A stretch of 64,000 bases of DNA from Xenophilus sp. Marseille-Q4582. GTDB lineage: Bacteria; Pseudomonadota; Gammaproteobacteria; Burkholderiales; Burkholderiaceae_C. Under the pieces are notes generated by a model. It saw nothing but the letters and a program-made list of their open reading frames with translations, was not told where the DNA came from and did not search any database. Below are positions 25,528 to 36,946 of the stretch, one piece after another (the first letter of the stretch is position 1; each line of letters starts with the position of its first letter). Location of the stretch: assembly GCF_916700565.1 (NCBI RefSeq), contig NZ_CAKAKO010000006.1, positions 62,001 to 126,000 of the forward strand. The letters are read 5' to 3'. The position numbers and the translations under genes are program-made.

Positions 25528-25977
25528 TCAGTACGTGGTGCACATCACTTGCTGACCAAATCTGTTGCACCAAGTCGTCTTAGTTGCGTTCTGATTAAAC
25601 TGCTGTTGGAATTGCTGTTGAGACGCAATGCTATTCGCCGCACGTTGCGCATTCAGCATATTCCTCATGTGCTGGTGCTCAGCAGTTAGAAGACTGAAGC
25701 ATCTCTCGTAACTCGGCTGAGGAGTCCGTTCTTCTCTATCCACGCTTTTCTGTAAGGTCGCCTGGTCAAAATCATATCGCTGGAGGTTTTTATCAATGCG
25801 TTCACGGGCAGCTTCTGCCTCTGCTTCAGAGATATGGTTGTTTTTTGTGCATCGGTAAGTGTCAACCCATTGAGCACCAAAGCGATCGTAGAGTTGGCTG
25901 TTCATGGGTAGGTCAGCATGAGCTGCTCCACATACCAAGAACACGGCAGCAGCGACCATAGAACTGACACCACGCAT
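25528..25977 (-). CDS. Secreted/periplasmic protein in late operon, unknown
   Basis: 149 aa from the ATG at 25977. Signal peptide (MRGVSSMVAAAVFLVCGAAH, cleavage after AHA), then helical with Gln/Asn-rich repeats and four Cys. An exported product in a late operon could act in lysis or superinfection exclusion, but nothing in the sequence shows which. Confidence 0.6.
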   Translation of the reverse strand: MRGVSSMVAAAVFLVCGAAHADLPMNSQLYDRFGAQWVDTYRCTKNNHISEAEAEAARERIDKNLQRYDFDQATLQKSVDREERTPQPSYERCFSLLTAEHQHMRNMLNAQRAANSIASQQQFQQQFNQNATKTTWCNRFGQQVMCTTY

Positions 25978-26033
25978 GAAAAAAGCTCCTCTTCTATCGA
26001 AGGGAGCCCTTATACCAGAAGTGCGACTTACGG

Positions 26034-26564
26034 TTACACGATCCTGTTGCGTGCCATGTAGGAACCAACACTTTCGTATGCATCTGGGTTGGCTGCCACA
26101 CGAGCACGCTGACGATCCTCTAGGCGAGCGTTCGTCAGTGTCCGCTGGGCTGCGTAGTTCTGGGCGTACTGCTGCTTGTTGTTCTCGAAGATGTCCTTCT
26201 GCAAGCCGTACTGCTTCATCCCAAGGTACAGGTTGCCGATGCCTTGGGCGATGCCCAGCCCTTGTTGAACAATTCCAGGAGAGTACGCCCCTGTTTTTTG
26301 ATCGGTATACCCCCACCAGTTTGTGCTAGGAACGGCCTCAGAACCTAGAGTTGATGGACCTGCCGTCAGCATTGCCGAAGGGCTTGGAGCATAGCCGAGA
26401 GGATTGGCCACTACCGAAGGGGCAACCAAATTTGTGTTCCCCAACGCCGTTCCTCCTGTCAATACGTTGATAGGGGTCGTTCCATAGTTGGCCAAGGACT
26501 CCATCAAGCCAACAGAAGGAATACTGTTGAACGCCTGAGAGCGGTAATCAAACGCGGTTGCCAT
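26034..26564 (-). CDS. Small virion protein candidate
   Basis: 176 aa. N-terminal half Gly/Ser/Thr/Pro-rich and disordered, then a long C-terminal helix (FENNKQQYAQNYAAQRTLTN). Overlaps the next gene upstream (26548) by 17 bases. The layout is like podovirus ejection or tail proteins; the assignment is positional. Confidence 0.55.
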   Translation of the reverse strand: MATAFDYRSQAFNSIPSVGLMESLANYGTTPINVLTGGTALGNTNLVAPSVVANPLGYAPSPSAMLTAGPSTLGSEAVPSTNWWGYTDQKTGAYSPGIVQQGLGIAQGIGNLYLGMKQYGLQKDIFENNKQQYAQNYAAQRTLTNARLEDRQRARVAANPDAYESVGSYMARNRIV

Positions 26565-28860
26565 TTAGCGTATTTCCGAGAGTGTCGTTAAAAGAAGGTA
26601 GTCGAAGCGCCACGTCCACGTAATTGTGTAGCGCATCAAAAGTCAAAGCTCCGATGTTACCGGAGTGAACAGTTCGGTTCATATAGTCGGTAGGCGTCTC
26701 TCCAAAAATCACCAGTGGATCAATCAGGTTCGTCACGCCGGCATCCAATTGCTTATTGATTTCCTCCAATTGATTCAGTTGCAATTCGGCGATCATGTTG
26801 AAGGTGTCCGATTCCACCTTCAGGGCCTGGAGCAATTCACCCACAGCTTCGCCTGCCTTGGTGATGAGCGAATTCCCCATCGCCAGCAATTCGGTGGCCA
26901 TCGGAATTCCGATTCGTGTCGTCTTTCCAAGGTATCCAACCGCAGCAGCAATGATGCCCAGGACACCAGCCAGTTGAGGCCCGACTGCCTTGACGATGAC
27001 ATCGGTGACCACGTTTGAGATTACCAACTTCAATACGGTGTTGACCAGCAACTGCACCACCGTTCCCGTAGTAATCGCTGTGCCTAGCTGAGCGAGGAAG
27101 CCTTCCATCCCGTAGCCAAAGCCAATCACGGTAAGGACCACCCCAACTGCACCCATCAGTGCAGTGAACCAGCTGGACTGATACCACTTGATCTTCTGGA
27201 CGATCAGGCTGTTGAAGACGAAGTGAAGGCCAATTGCGTAGAGATCTTCCTTGTCTTTTGCCGGGTAGTTCTTGCAGATCGAGCGATCAACAGGAATGTG
27301 CAGGACATTGAACTTTCTTCCAAGCTCGTCTTCGTCAACCGCAATAGCAACCTTGTCCTGAATCCAATACACGACCAGCAGTTGAATTACCGCAATTTCA
27401 AAGTACGTATCTTCCGACGCCTGATAGCGGTAATAGAAAACAGGCACCCAGGTGGTCTCGACCTGCTCCATTGGAATGCCTGATTCCGTGTCCACGTAAT
27501 ACGTGGTGGACTGGAAGTAGCCAGATTCCTCGCTGATATAGGTTCCCTTCGGACCGATCTTGCCGGCCATCCTTTTTTTGGTGATGCCGTTGTGCTGCAC
27601 GCCGGTTCGCATCCAGGCGTCCATGATTCCAATATCCGTGGACGAGCTGAAATTCGTAGGATCGAGCGCAAACCTCTGAAATAGATTCAACTTGTCGCGC
27701 TCCCGGTGATCCTGCCGATAGAACATCACATCAAAGAATTCGTACAGGTATCTATTGACGATCCTGTTCTCGCTGACAGCAGGCACTGCTACGTGCATGA
27801 AGGCAGTTTCAATGTCCTTGATGTCGGGGTTCTCATGGATTGCCTCAATTGTTTGTGCGTAATCCATGCCGAGCATCTTCAGCATCTTTTTCGAGGTCTT
27901 GTAGTGGGGCGTATCCTTCTGCAATTCCATCGAGAGCTTCATGAAGCGGAAATAGATTCGCGGAAAGAACTCCCCCTCCTCCTCGGGGAAGTCGTAATAG
28001 GCGTCCAGCGTCGGGTAGGTGCCCTCGCCCACCTTGTAGAGCACGTACTTCACCTGGGTGTCCACCAGGTAGCAGACGTGGAAGTAGTCCGCCTCGGGGT
28101 CGTAGCCCGACACGGGGATCTGGAACGTGTCCTGTCGATAGGGCCAGGTTTCCACCCCGAACGGGCTCACCTGTCGATCGTCGGGATGACGGAAGGTGTA
28201 CGTGACTTCCATGTACTCACCGATCAGGCCAGACTTCACCAGCGGCTCGGTGAAGCCAACACTGTCGAGTGCGGGGTTGTAGTTCCACTTGCCGATGGCT
28301 GTCGTTTCCCAGCGTCTCTCAGGCGTCGGTCCAGCCTTGGGAGACTTGCCCCAGGTGGCGAGCGATTGAGATGTCAGGTTTTCGGCCTGCGCTGATCCGA
28401 TGACGGGACGCATATCCACCAGCCAGTACTCCAGGTCGGCTGGCATACCAGGGGGCTTGAGCGTGTTGGTTTCCACCTGGTAGCCGAACTCGCTTTGCAA
28501 GCGCGCCCAACCGATGTGCAGCATGTTGGGTGGCCCGACACGGCAGTACTCCACCGTCACAGGTTGCCCTTCAGCCTGTTCGATCACAGCCTGCGCAGCT
28601 TCCCGCCCGTGGTTCTGGTTCTTCGTGTAGGAGCTGGGCAAGCCGATCGGGTAGTTGGTCTTGGCGTATTCGTACACCTTTTCCAGCTTCGCCCCGACAC
28701 TGCCGTTGAAGAACTCCAGCAGCGAATCCACGATGTCGGTGTTCGTCAGCACCGCATTGAGGATGGCTTGCTTGGAGGCATCAGGGAGGTTGTCGTCCTC
28801 GATGACGCGCTGGGCTGAGGTGCCCACGTAGGTCTTGTATTTGGAGCTGAACAGGCCCAT
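26548..28860 (-). CDS. Large structural protein of the late operon
   Basis: 770 aa. The first 500 residues are mixed alpha/beta without recognised motifs. Residues about 565-660 contain a strongly hydrophobic, glycine-rich stretch (ALMGAVGVVLTVIGFGYG and similar) that could insert in a membrane, followed by a helical end. In N4-like genomes a protein of this kind lies between the virion polymerase and the capsid gene and is part of the virion. A host-membrane-spanning ejection role is possible. Confidence 0.65.
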   Translation of the reverse strand: MGLFSSKYKTYVGTSAQRVIEDDNLPDASKQAILNAVLTNTDIVDSLLEFFNGSVGAKLEKVYEYAKTNYPIGLPSSYTKNQNHGREAAQAVIEQAEGQPVTVEYCRVGPPNMLHIGWARLQSEFGYQVETNTLKPPGMPADLEYWLVDMRPVIGSAQAENLTSQSLATWGKSPKAGPTPERRWETTAIGKWNYNPALDSVGFTEPLVKSGLIGEYMEVTYTFRHPDDRQVSPFGVETWPYRQDTFQIPVSGYDPEADYFHVCYLVDTQVKYVLYKVGEGTYPTLDAYYDFPEEEGEFFPRIYFRFMKLSMELQKDTPHYKTSKKMLKMLGMDYAQTIEAIHENPDIKDIETAFMHVAVPAVSENRIVNRYLYEFFDVMFYRQDHRERDKLNLFQRFALDPTNFSSSTDIGIMDAWMRTGVQHNGITKKRMAGKIGPKGTYISEESGYFQSTTYYVDTESGIPMEQVETTWVPVFYYRYQASEDTYFEIAVIQLLVVYWIQDKVAIAVDEDELGRKFNVLHIPVDRSICKNYPAKDKEDLYAIGLHFVFNSLIVQKIKWYQSSWFTALMGAVGVVLTVIGFGYGMEGFLAQLGTAITTGTVVQLLVNTVLKLVISNVVTDVIVKAVGPQLAGVLGIIAAAVGYLGKTTRIGIPMATELLAMGNSLITKAGEAVGELLQALKVESDTFNMIAELQLNQLEEINKQLDAGVTNLIDPLVIFGETPTDYMNRTVHSGNIGALTFDALHNYVDVALRLPSFNDTLGNTLNGNRV

Positions 28861-28888
28861 GCCGGGAATCTCTGAGATCTGAAAGAAG

Positions 28889-28915
28889 AAAAAAAGGGAG
28901 CCTCCGGCTCCCCTT
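28889..28915 (-). terminator. Terminator between two late genes
   Basis: Reading leftward: stem AAGGGGAGCC / GGCTCCCTT with a 3-base loop followed by T6-C. It partly separates the 28933 gene group from the 26548 group. Confidence 0.75.
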
Positions 28916-28932
28916 GTGAACGACTGAAAGGC

Positions 28933-29931
28933 TCAGGCCCCAACACCGGAAAGCAGCTTCTGCACCGCCGACCCGATGTGAGAGTCGCCCAGACGGTTGG
29001 TGCTGTTGGCTTCGGTGCCTTCGTCCGTGGTGCGCCGCACGATCCACGACTTCACCAGGATGTCCGCGGCCTTCTGTTCCGCATCTCGTGCGAAGCCTTC
29101 GGCCTGAGCCGTGTACAGCGCGATCTGCTTGCCCAGGACACTGTTGGTCGCCACACCAGAGCCATCCGTCTGTGCACGTTCCGTTGCCAGCTTCTGTGCC
29201 AGAAGCGTCGTTTCGGCACCGGACTTGGTGACGTTCGCAGTGATCAGTTCGTACTCAGCACGCAACTTGCATTCGGTTGCCACCGCCACCTTGGTGTTCT
29301 CCACCTCGGTCAGCGTCTGCTGTTCAATGTGGGCAGTCTGGGACGTGATCTGACTCTCTTGCGCTGCCAGGTTCAGGATCTCCTGATCCAGACGATCCCT
29401 CTGCTTCACAGCAGTCAGCAGATCATCATCCAGCTTGTCACGTTGCTTCGCAGTGGTCAGCAGCTCGTCCACCAAGTTCAGCTTCTGCTGTTCCAGCAGC
29501 GCGATCTCAGCCGGAATCTTCAGGCCCTGCTTTTCCAGCAGGATGATCTCAGCGTCCAGCTTATCCTTCTGGGCTTGCAGCAGCGGCAGTTGGGCTCTGG
29601 TGTTCTCCAGTTCAGCCTGTGCGATCAGCAGCTGAACACCGGCCTTCTCCACCTCAGCCTGTGCCAACAGGATCTGTTGCTGCAGCAGCTGTGCTTCGAG
29701 GAAGTCCTTGCGCCCACGGGTCAGGAACTCCAGCGAAGTTCCGAGGATGGTCTGAACGCCACCCAGGTAGACCTGGGAATACTCCGGTCCCTTGATGCGG
29801 TTCAGCTTGAACTCACGGTCGATGTGGTTGTGGAAAGCTGTCATCAGCTTGTCGAACACACCAGTACCGTCCACCACTGTCGTGGTCAGCTCCGACAGAT
29901 TCAGCGGAGGGATTGCAGGGAGAGTCGCCAT
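28933..29931 (-). CDS. Structural protein with long coiled coil
   Basis: 332 aa, starting [20 protein letters not shown]. Residues about 80-230 form an extended coiled coil with heptads of Leu/Gln/Glu ([20 protein letters not shown]). Located two genes downstream of the capsid gene, in the N4 gp54-type position. Virion role inferred from the operon. Confidence 0.65.
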   Translation of the reverse strand: MATLPAIPPLNLSELTTTVVDGTGVFDKLMTAFHNHIDREFKLNRIKGPEYSQVYLGGVQTILGTSLEFLTRGRKDFLEAQLLQQQILLAQAEVEKAGVQLLIAQAELENTRAQLPLLQAQKDKLDAEIILLEKQGLKIPAEIALLEQQKLNLVDELLTTAKQRDKLDDDLLTAVKQRDRLDQEILNLAAQESQITSQTAHIEQQTLTEVENTKVAVATECKLRAEYELITANVTKSGAETTLLAQKLATERAQTDGSGVATNSVLGKQIALYTAQAEGFARDAEQKAADILVKSWIVRRTTDEGTEANSTNRLGDSHIGSAVQKLLSGVGA

Positions 29932-29947
29932 GTCTACAGGGCTTGGT

Positions 29948-30511
29948 TTAGTCGATCGCGCGCGTTGCAGCCTGGCGGGCTGCCAGTTCCTGCAGTTCTT
30001 CAGAAGTCAGCGCGGGCAGGATCTCGATGGCGAATTCCTTGATCATCTTGTGCTTGCGGATGGTGTTGCCACGGCTGTCCTTGGCATTCACGTAGATCGG
30101 GCACTGGCGATCGCGCAGGAACTCGTACAGGATGTGTTCGACGTGCCAACCGTCTTCGGCATTGAAGGGCACGAAACGCTTCACCGAGCCGATCATAGAG
30201 TTGGCCACGGTGAAGATTTCACCGTCCCATTCGCGCTTCGCCGGATTCATGCAGGTCAGGCGGATGCGTACCAGACGCAGCGCTTCATCCTTCAGGCGCT
30301 TGCGCATTTGATTGGCGGTCTCAGCCACAACGCCGGTCTCGGCAGCGGTAGATGCTTGGTTCTGGGCTTGAGGTTGCTCGGCTTGCGCAGCGGCGATCTT
30401 TTCGCGCAGCTTCTCGGCGCTGATGCTCGGGTGGTACTTCACACCCAGAAGATCGGCGCGTGACTTCAGTGCGGCCAGTTCATCGGCCGGAGAGATTTCG
30501 AGGTCAGACAT
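29948..30511 (-). CDS. Virion-associated protein, N4 gp55 position
   Basis: 187 aa, starting [21 protein letters not shown]-terminal SAP-like helix pair ([20 protein letters not shown]), an Ala/Gln linker, then an alpha/beta C-terminal domain ([19 protein letters not shown]). Immediately downstream of the capsid gene. Conserved in this position in N4-like phages as far as I recall; function unknown. Confidence 0.65.
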   Translation of the reverse strand: MSDLEISPADELAALKSRADLLGVKYHPSISAEKLREKIAAAQAEQPQAQNQASTAAETGVVAETANQMRKRLKDEALRLVRIRLTCMNPAKREWDGEIFTVANSMIGSVKRFVPFNAEDGWHVEHILYEFLRDRQCPIYVNAKDSRGNTIRKHKMIKEFAIEILPALTSEELQELAARQAATRAID

Positions 30512-30600
30512 TGGAATGAGGGGAATTGGTTGGTGCGGTCAGGACCGGAAACCGAGTGAGGGAGGGTGTCCTCCCCCACTCGGTCATGCTGCGGCCAGGC

Positions 30601-31995
30601 TTACAGCTTGGCGACGGTCTTGATCAGGGCCAGGCGTTCAGGACGCAGAGCCATGAAGCCGTAGTACCACTTGATCGACATGAAGCCGGTTTCGCCGTAG
30701 GGATCGTTCTTGTCGGCCGTGGCTTCGCCGGGCTTCTTGTGCAGGATCTTGAAGTTCACCGACTTGCCATCGGTCTGGAAACCAATGGTGGTGAAGCTCT
30801 CCGCACCCACGATCAGGATCGGGAACACGTCGAAGCGACCATTGGTCTCGTAGGTGTCGGTGTTGTTGCCCACAGGAGCACCTTCACCTGCCCACTTCAT
30901 CATCTCCGGCACGACCACGAAGCGCATGGCGTCGATGGAACCCACCTCACCGCGCAGCACGTTGCCGCCAGCGGCGTAACGCTCCACAGGGATGAAGGCC
31001 GGCTCGTTATGCAGATCCTTCATCGCACGCAGCGTGGGCAGCAGTTCCGAGCCGATGTAGGCCACACGAGCGCCTGGGATCACCTTGGTGTCCACGAAGC
31101 GGGTGCCCGTGATCATCTTGGTGTACTTCGGCGTCAGGTTGTTGTCCAGCAGGATGGATGTCCGCATCAGGTCGCCGTAGGTGACCAGAGAGGTGGCATC
31201 CATACCTGCGTTGGAAGTGGCCGCGCCGGCGTACACCACGACACCGGCACTGCTCAGCAGGTCGATCTGCAGGGCGTCTTCGGTAATTTCGTGGGCGCCT
31301 CGGATCATCTCGCGGTGAACGTGCTGATCGAGTTCTTCGTCCGTGTCGAAGTCCAGCGATTCCTGGGTGTACTCATCGAAGAAGCCGAACTTCTCGAAGG
31401 TGCCTTCCAGTTCCTTGCGCTTGAAGCCAACACGGTTCACGCGGCCACCGTGCTCACCCAGTGTCGGTAGCTTGCCTGAGATGGTGCCGACGTCCTTGCT
31501 GGAGCCATACAGGTTGCCGGAGCCTTGGGCACGGAACGAGCCAGGCAGAGCAGCCACGACAGCAGCCGACAGAACGTCGGTCGTGAACTTCGACACACGC
31601 TTGCTCACGGTCACGGTCCACGGCGAAGCAGAACCTGACTTGACGGCAGTGCCAGCTTCCACGGCGTTCACCGCAGCAGCCGCTGCGGTAGCGTCAGCTT
31701 CCACAGTGAACGTGCTCACCAACGGCATGGTGACCGAGTAGCTGGATGCAGAGATCGTCACGCCTGCGGCGTCGATACCCTGGTCATTCAGGTTGGCGTC
31801 GTCCAGCATCGGGATGTAGTGGAAGCGCTTGATCTTCTTGCCGTGATGCTTGGGCATTGAAGTCACATCAGCCAGCTGGCTGAAGTACTTTTCCTTGTCG
31901 GCTTCGATCAGAGCCTTCTTGATGTAGAAGTCCGTGCGGATTTGCGGGCCGATGCTTGATGCAGAGGCCGGAGGGGCGTTATATGCCTGAGTCAT
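30601..31995 (-). CDS. Major capsid protein (N4 gp56-like)
   Basis: 464 aa. Central position in the late operon, directly downstream of the acidic scaffold-like gene. It has the HK97-like look of phage capsids: N-terminal helix ([20 protein letters not shown]), a beta-rich middle, and a conserved segment with [20 protein letters not shown] and [16 protein letters not shown]. About 60 residues longer than N4 gp56. Forms the icosahedral shell. Confidence 0.82.
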   Translation of the reverse strand: MTQAYNAPPASASSIGPQIRTDFYIKKALIEADKEKYFSQLADVTSMPKHHGKKIKRFHYIPMLDDANLNDQGIDAAGVTISASSYSVTMPLVSTFTVEADATAAAAAVNAVEAGTAVKSGSASPWTVTVSKRVSKFTTDVLSAAVVAALPGSFRAQGSGNLYGSSKDVGTISGKLPTLGEHGGRVNRVGFKRKELEGTFEKFGFFDEYTQESLDFDTDEELDQHVHREMIRGAHEITEDALQIDLLSSAGVVVYAGAATSNAGMDATSLVTYGDLMRTSILLDNNLTPKYTKMITGTRFVDTKVIPGARVAYIGSELLPTLRAMKDLHNEPAFIPVERYAAGGNVLRGEVGSIDAMRFVVVPEMMKWAGEGAPVGNNTDTYETNGRFDVFPILIVGAESFTTIGFQTDGKSVNFKILHKKPGEATADKNDPYGETGFMSIKWYYGFMALRPERLALIKTVAKL

Positions 31996-32016
31996 TTTTA
32001 GGTAACTGGAACTAGA

Positions 32017-33192
32017 TTAGAGGTATTGGCTGCTTGCCAGCTTCTCGAATTCAGCATCCGACATTGCCAGAGGATTGAATTCGGCGGCTGGTGCCTTGTT
32101 TGCCGTGCTCTTGGTGGAGCTTGCGGCACGCTTCAGATCTTTGACCTTGCCTTCATCGCGTTTCGGCTGAGGGGGCGTGACTTCGCGCTTACCTGCTTGC
32201 GCACTGGTGGGGGCCACCAGATGAGCGAAAGCGCCGGAAGCGTTCAAGCGATCCCCGACTTGGCGATACGCCTCGATGTCGGAAAGTCCGTTCAAGCGGC
32301 CAAACAGCTTCTCGTTCTCCACCTCCTTGGCGATCAGGTCATAAATGCCGCGCTCGATGTGCGTATTGATGATCTGGATCAGCTGGGGTGCGTCCGCGAT
32401 TTGCCGCTTGCTTGCAGCATCCCACTGGCTACCGATCACCTTGAGCGTCTGGGTGTAGGCCGGCGAGTCTTTGATCTCGTCCAGGACCATATCCAGCTCA
32501 AGCTCGCGGTCATCGACAGCGTATGCGGTCTGCTTGTACTCGCTTGCCTTTTCAGCGGAAATGTCCATCGGATCAATTCCGCTTTCCTGAACCAGCTTGT
32601 TGATCGCGCCTGGGTTCTTGTTATTCAGGTCGATCAGGTAGCTGATTCGTTCTTCACTCATGAGGCCGTTGTTTTCCAACAGCTTCAGGAGCTTCAGATG
32701 AGGTTTGAGGGCTGCCATGCGGGCCGTGAAACCAACGCCCTTCTGCACCAGCGAGATTGCGTCGTCGATGCTCTTGAGTTGGATTTCCTTGCCGGCTGCC
32801 TTGATAGGGGCCATCAGCCGTTTGTATTCGGCCTCGTAGTCGATGGGTGCAGGTGTGTCTGCAGCAGGTTTCGCAGGCCCATCTTCAGCCTGATTTCCAC
32901 CTTCATCCTTTGCGTCTGATGCTTCGCTGCCACCGGCTTCTGCTCCTTCCTCGTCAGCAGGCTTGTCGCCTGCCGCCTCGTCGGAGCCTTCGCCGTTGGC
33001 AGCTTCACCATCACGCCCATCATCACCAGCTTGATTGCTGCCGTCAGCAGTGTCGGTAGTGGTATCAGGGGCCGGGATCTCATTGCCGGCGGATTCAGGA
33101 GAGATGGTTGCGACAGGCTCTTGCATGCCCATCACTTCCTCGTCGGAGAGCTGCAGGTAGTTCACTTCCTGAGACTGCGTAGCGTCACTCAT
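32017..33192 (-). CDS. Acidic scaffold-like protein (N4 gp57 position)
   Basis: 391 aa. Residues 20-115 are very acidic and low complexity (Asp/Glu/Gly/Ala), the rest is helical, and the C-terminus is basic. Encoded directly before the capsid gene, the usual site and build of a head scaffold; in N4 the equivalent gene has also been described as a tape-measure-like protein. The function is inferred from position and composition. Confidence 0.65.
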   Translation of the reverse strand: MSDATQSQEVNYLQLSDEEVMGMQEPVATISPESAGNEIPAPDTTTDTADGSNQAGDDGRDGEAANGEGSDEAAGDKPADEEGAEAGGSEASDAKDEGGNQAEDGPAKPAADTPAPIDYEAEYKRLMAPIKAAGKEIQLKSIDDAISLVQKGVGFTARMAALKPHLKLLKLLENNGLMSEERISYLIDLNNKNPGAINKLVQESGIDPMDISAEKASEYKQTAYAVDDRELELDMVLDEIKDSPAYTQTLKVIGSQWDAASKRQIADAPQLIQIINTHIERGIYDLIAKEVENEKLFGRLNGLSDIEAYRQVGDRLNASGAFAHLVAPTSAQAGKREVTPPQPKRDEGKVKDLKRAASSTKSTANKAPAAEFNPLAMSDAEFEKLASSQYL

Positions 33193-33532
33193 TGTCGTCC
33201 CCTTGCTCCAGGATTTCCTCGCGCATAGCTTCGCTCTCGCTCAAAGCTCGACGAGCGTGGGCCGCATTGGCCATCACGGTGTTCAGGAATGCGCTGAAAG
33301 AGCCAATTGCGTCGATCTGGGCGACGATGCTCTTTTGCTTTTCAGCGTCCTGCATGTTCGGATCAGATTTCAGATGAACCAGGCGAACAGCCTCGTCCTT
33401 GAAATACGCTTGGGAGATGACGCGCTTGAAGTCACGGTTGGTACGCAGACGATTCAAGGAATCCCCCAGCTCGACGAGCTGGCGGTTGTCTTGATCCTGT
33501 TTGTCCAACGCCTTGAGTTGAATGTCACTCAT
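33185..33532 (-). CDS. Small late protein upstream of the scaffold-like gene
   Basis: 115 aa from the ATG at 33532, helical throughout (MSDIQLKALDKQDQDNRQLV). It overlaps the next gene by 8 bases. It occupies the slot of N4 gp58. Function unknown. Confidence 0.6.
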   Translation of the reverse strand: MSDIQLKALDKQDQDNRQLVELGDSLNRLRTNRDFKRVISQAYFKDEAVRLVHLKSDPNMQDAEKQKSIVAQIDAIGSFSAFLNTVMANAAHARRALSESEAMREEILEQGDDNE

Positions 33533-33594
33533 AGAACGACGCAGTAGGTAATTACTAAACCAGTTAATTAAGTTAAGCCGCAACTATAACCGAA

Positions 33595-35628
33595 TTATTT
33601 GTTGCGATGCTTTAGCAAATCAGCCGCAATCTTTTGTCCCTGCAATTGCTGCTTGAAGCCGTGGTCGATCATTTTCATTTCGGTCTGCGCCCTGGCTTGA
33701 GCCCCCTGCTTTTGCAGTTCTCGCTCTTGCTTCACACCACTTTCCTGCTCAACGAAATCGAGGTTCTTGATGTCGGTATCGGATTGGATATTCCCTTGCT
33801 TGACTTGCTCAGTACCAGTCTTTGCCTGGTTGAGTATTGCGTTGGCCGACAACTCCGCAGCCTTTGCACGCTCAGATTCCACTTGGGCTTCGAGCAATTC
33901 GATTTCAAGCTGCATCTTGCGTTGCAGCAGGGGATCCGGTTGGGGTTGATAGTTCTCGATCCTCTTGGCGAGATCCGGCATCTTGTTGAGACGCGCAATA
34001 TCCGACAGGATCATGTTGCGCATTTCCGGGTCCATGTTGTTGCCGATGGTTTGCAACATGAAGGACAACTGCTGCGCCTTGTTGGCATCTTCCTCCGCCG
34101 ACGAAATGCTCAGCTTCAGGTCGAAGTTCCCAGGCAGGTCTTCCCGGTCGATGACCGCAAACTCTTCGTTGGTCAGGCGGATGACCTCCCGTTCGGACAG
34201 GAACACTGCGTTCATCGCAATGATCTTTCGACCGATCTTCACCACCGCGTTGCTCAGCCGGCGCAGGATGGCCATCTCTCGCTTGGACGCTGCATCAAGC
34301 ACCCCTCGGACACTGGCTGCCACATCTCCCAGGCTGCCCGCGTTCATGCCCTGTTGCCCGAAGGACTGCACACCAGTGAGTGACTCGGCCTCGACGGTCT
34401 GCAACTGGAGCATCAGTGGAGCTGATTGAGGAATCTCCGGGAACGTGTGCATGTACACGCCCTGGCGAGGGTCCACCTGGGGGTTGAATTCGTAGTCCAG
34501 GCCCAGGTCGTACTTGCGCCGGTTGGTCACGTCCAGCATGTCCTTGCGGATGCCTGTCTGGCCGTTGGCCGAGCGACCCAGGATGTCGATCATCCCGCGG
34601 GTCACAGCCCCTGCAATCTGCTGGTTCTCGGCCAGCAGAGCACCATCGGGCTCACCGTGTGTGCTCTTGCGCTTGGGTAGGTAGTGGCAAAGGACGAAGG
34701 GCAGTTCCTTGTCAGGGAACGGGCTCTCTTCCATTCGGATGATCGTGTTTCCTGCCCAGGTCACCACAATCGGCTTGGTGATGCCAGAACCGTCGATGTC
34801 CCAGTAGCCCCAGTATTCGTAGGCCACGAACTTCGTGCGGGGCTTGTCCTTGAGATTGAAGGTCTTGACCCCTTCGCTGGCCTCATGATCCGGCCGGCCC
34901 AGGATGGATTCGCTGACGATCTCCAGGCTGTCCAGGTTCTTGTACTTCGCCCCTTCCTTCTTCAGCTCCGAAAGCGATGTCTCGAAGCTGTAGATGATGA
35001 AGTTGGCTTTCGACAGGTCACCGTTGCACGTCGGGTCAACGATGGTGTTGCGGTAGTCACAGACTTCCAGGGTCGGACGGTTCTTCAGCACCCGGGTGCG
35101 CTTCTCCCGCTTGATGCCCGTGGGCACCGGGATGATGGGCTGACCGACCGTCAGGGTCAGGTCATGGGCACGCTGCATCTCTTCAGGCACCTGCTTGAAG
35201 AAGTCGGAAGGCGATTCCTGCTTGAGTTGTGCCAACTGCTCATGCACCGCAGCCTGGGCCGGATCCACCACGTAGCGGAACTGAGGGAAGTCGTCCTCGT
35301 ACTCTTCCTCCTCGAACTCCCAGCCGACGCGAACGATCGCCGTTCCTTCGTCCACGGCAGCGCGCACGAATTCATCGAAGAAGGCGGTGCGGTCGATCTG
35401 CGTGCGGAACTGGTAGTTGAGAACGAGCTTGTTCTGCTGGGCCGCCTTGCGGTCTTCCCAACTCACCGGAGTGACATTGAACAGCTCATCCGTAGAGACA
35501 AAGGGCTCTGTCAGTGCGGGGTATCTCCATTCGGCCTGCTTGCGGATCAGGCGTGGCACCACAGATGAACGGCCCTTCACCGTTTTCGGCTTGGCTTTAC
35601 CTGAGACATTCAGGTTGTCCAGCCACTC
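33595..35628 (-). pseudogene. Portal protein, main part; N-terminus cut off by an IS insertion
   Basis: 661 aa from an in-frame GTG at 35580, with the open frame extending to the IS border at 35628. Portal features: a long N-terminal clip/wing region with KFVAYEYWGYWDIDGSG and PLPFVLCHYLPKRKSTHGEP-like segments, then a helical C-terminal barrel (QARAQTEMKMIDHGFKQQLQ). The dodecameric portal is the DNA channel of the head. The 5' 47 codons lie on the other side of the IS (36947-37087); rejoined at the 3-bp target repeat the frame is continuous, giving 723 aa, close to N4 gp59 (about 763). Confidence 0.85.
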
Positions 35629-35667
35629 TGAACCGCCCCGGTTTTCGCGGAGGCTGGTTGGCTTGAG

Positions 35668-36576
35668 TCAGGCCGAGCTGGCCTGCCGCTCAAGATTGCG
35701 ATAGTAGGTGGTCTCGAACTCGGCGGGCGGCACGTAGCCCAGCGGGGCCATCAGCCGATGGTTGTTGAACCATGACACCCACTCCAAGGTCGCTAACTCC
35801 ACCGCCTCTCTGGTCTTCCAGGGCGCCCGGCGATGGATCAACTCGGCCTTGTACAGCCCGTTGATCGTCTCTGCCAGAGCGTTGTCGTAGGAGTCGCCCT
35901 TGCTGCCCACCGATGGCTCGATGCCGGCCTCGGCCAACCGCTCGGTGTAGCGAATGCTGACGTATTGCGACCCGCGGTCGCTGTGACACACGAGCGAGCC
36001 TTCCTGGCCGGGCTGGCGGGCGTACAGGGCCTGCTCCAGGGCATCGAGCACGAAGTCCGTGCGCATGCTCGTGCTCACCCTCCAGCCCACGATGCGCCGC
36101 GAGAACACGTCGATCACGAAGGCCACGGACAGCCAGCCCTGCCAGGTGGACACGTACGTGAAGTCGCTCACCCACAGCTGGTTCGGGCGCTGCGCGCTGA
36201 ACTGCCGGTTGACCAGGTCCTGCGGGCATGGCGCTCGCGCGTCGCCGATCGTTGTGCGCACGACTTTGCCGCGCACGACCCCACGCAGCCCCATGCGGCG
36301 CATCAGGCGCTCGACGGTGCAGCGCGCCACCGTGTGGCCTTCGCGTTGCAGTTGCCGCCAGACCTTGTCAGCGCCGTAGACCCGCAGGTTGGCCTGCCAC
36401 ACCCGTTCGATGTGGGCCATCAGTTCCTGGTCTCGCTGGGCTCGGCCGCTGAGCAAGGCCGCATCGCGCTGCCGGGCAGCGTGCCGCCGGTAGGCCGATG
36501 GGGCGATCTGCAGCAGCCTGCAGATCGGCTCGACCCCATGCCGCTGGCGGTGCCGGTCCACGAAGGCGTACATCAC
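35668..36576 (-). CDS. IS3-family transposase OrfB (copy 1)
   Basis: 302 aa. Retroviral-type DDE integrase core: Asp in VSDFTYV, Asp in CHSDRGSQY, Glu in [12 protein letters not shown], preceded by an HTH-21-like N-terminal part. Start overlaps OrfA stop by 4 bases; a fused OrfAB transposase normally forms by frameshifting. Catalyses cut/copy-out transposition. Confidence 0.95.
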   Translation of the reverse strand: MMYAFVDRHRQRHGVEPICRLLQIAPSAYRRHAARQRDAALLSGRAQRDQELMAHIERVWQANLRVYGADKVWRQLQREGHTVARCTVERLMRRMGLRGVVRGKVVRTTIGDARAPCPQDLVNRQFSAQRPNQLWVSDFTYVSTWQGWLSVAFVIDVFSRRIVGWRVSTSMRTDFVLDALEQALYARQPGQEGSLVCHSDRGSQYVSIRYTERLAEAGIEPSVGSKGDSYDNALAETINGLYKAELIHRRAPWKTREAVELATLEWVSWFNNHRLMAPLGYVPPAEFETTYYRNLERQASSA

Positions 36577-36893
36577 TTCAGCCGGCGGTCGAGCTCCGCC
36601 TGGGCGAAAAACGCGCTGGCCAGCTTGAGGATCTCGTTGGCGCGGCGAAGCTCGCGCACTTCGCGCTCCAGTTCCTTGACGCGCTTGGCCTCGGCCGTGG
36701 TCACGCCTTCGCGTTGACCCGTGTCACGCTCGTGCTGACGCACCCAGTTCAGCAGCGTCTGCGGCGTGCTGCCGATCTTGCCGGCGATCGACACCACCGC
36801 CGCCCACTGCGATTCGTACTCTGCTCGGTGATCGAACACCATGCGCACCGCACGCTCGCGAACCTCCGGCGAAAACTTCACTGACTTCCTCAT
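36573..36893 (-). CDS. IS3-family OrfA (copy 1)
   Basis: 106 aa with an HTH ([20 protein letters not shown], about 36-55) and a C-terminal leucine-zipper-like helix ([20 protein letters not shown]). DNA-binding part of the transposase that recognises the terminal repeats. Confidence 0.93.
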   Translation of the reverse strand: MRKSVKFSPEVRERAVRMVFDHRAEYESQWAAVVSIAGKIGSTPQTLLNWVRQHERDTGQREGVTTAEAKRVKELEREVRELRRANEILKLASAFFAQAELDRRLK

Positions 36894-36946
36894 GATGGCT
36901 CCATCTTCTCAAACGAGGGAGCCTCCGCGAAAACCGGGGCGGTTCA

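Larger units (their letters stand above)
35629..36946 (-). mobile_element. IS3-family insertion sequence, copy 1
   Basis: 1318 bp with imperfect-free ends: TGAACCGCCCCGGTTTTCGC at the left and its inverse at the right, TG...CA termini, and a 3-bp target duplication (CTC at 35626-35628 and 36947-36949). Two coding frames, OrfA and OrfB, read leftward. IS51-like subgroup by sequence pattern. Confidence 0.95.
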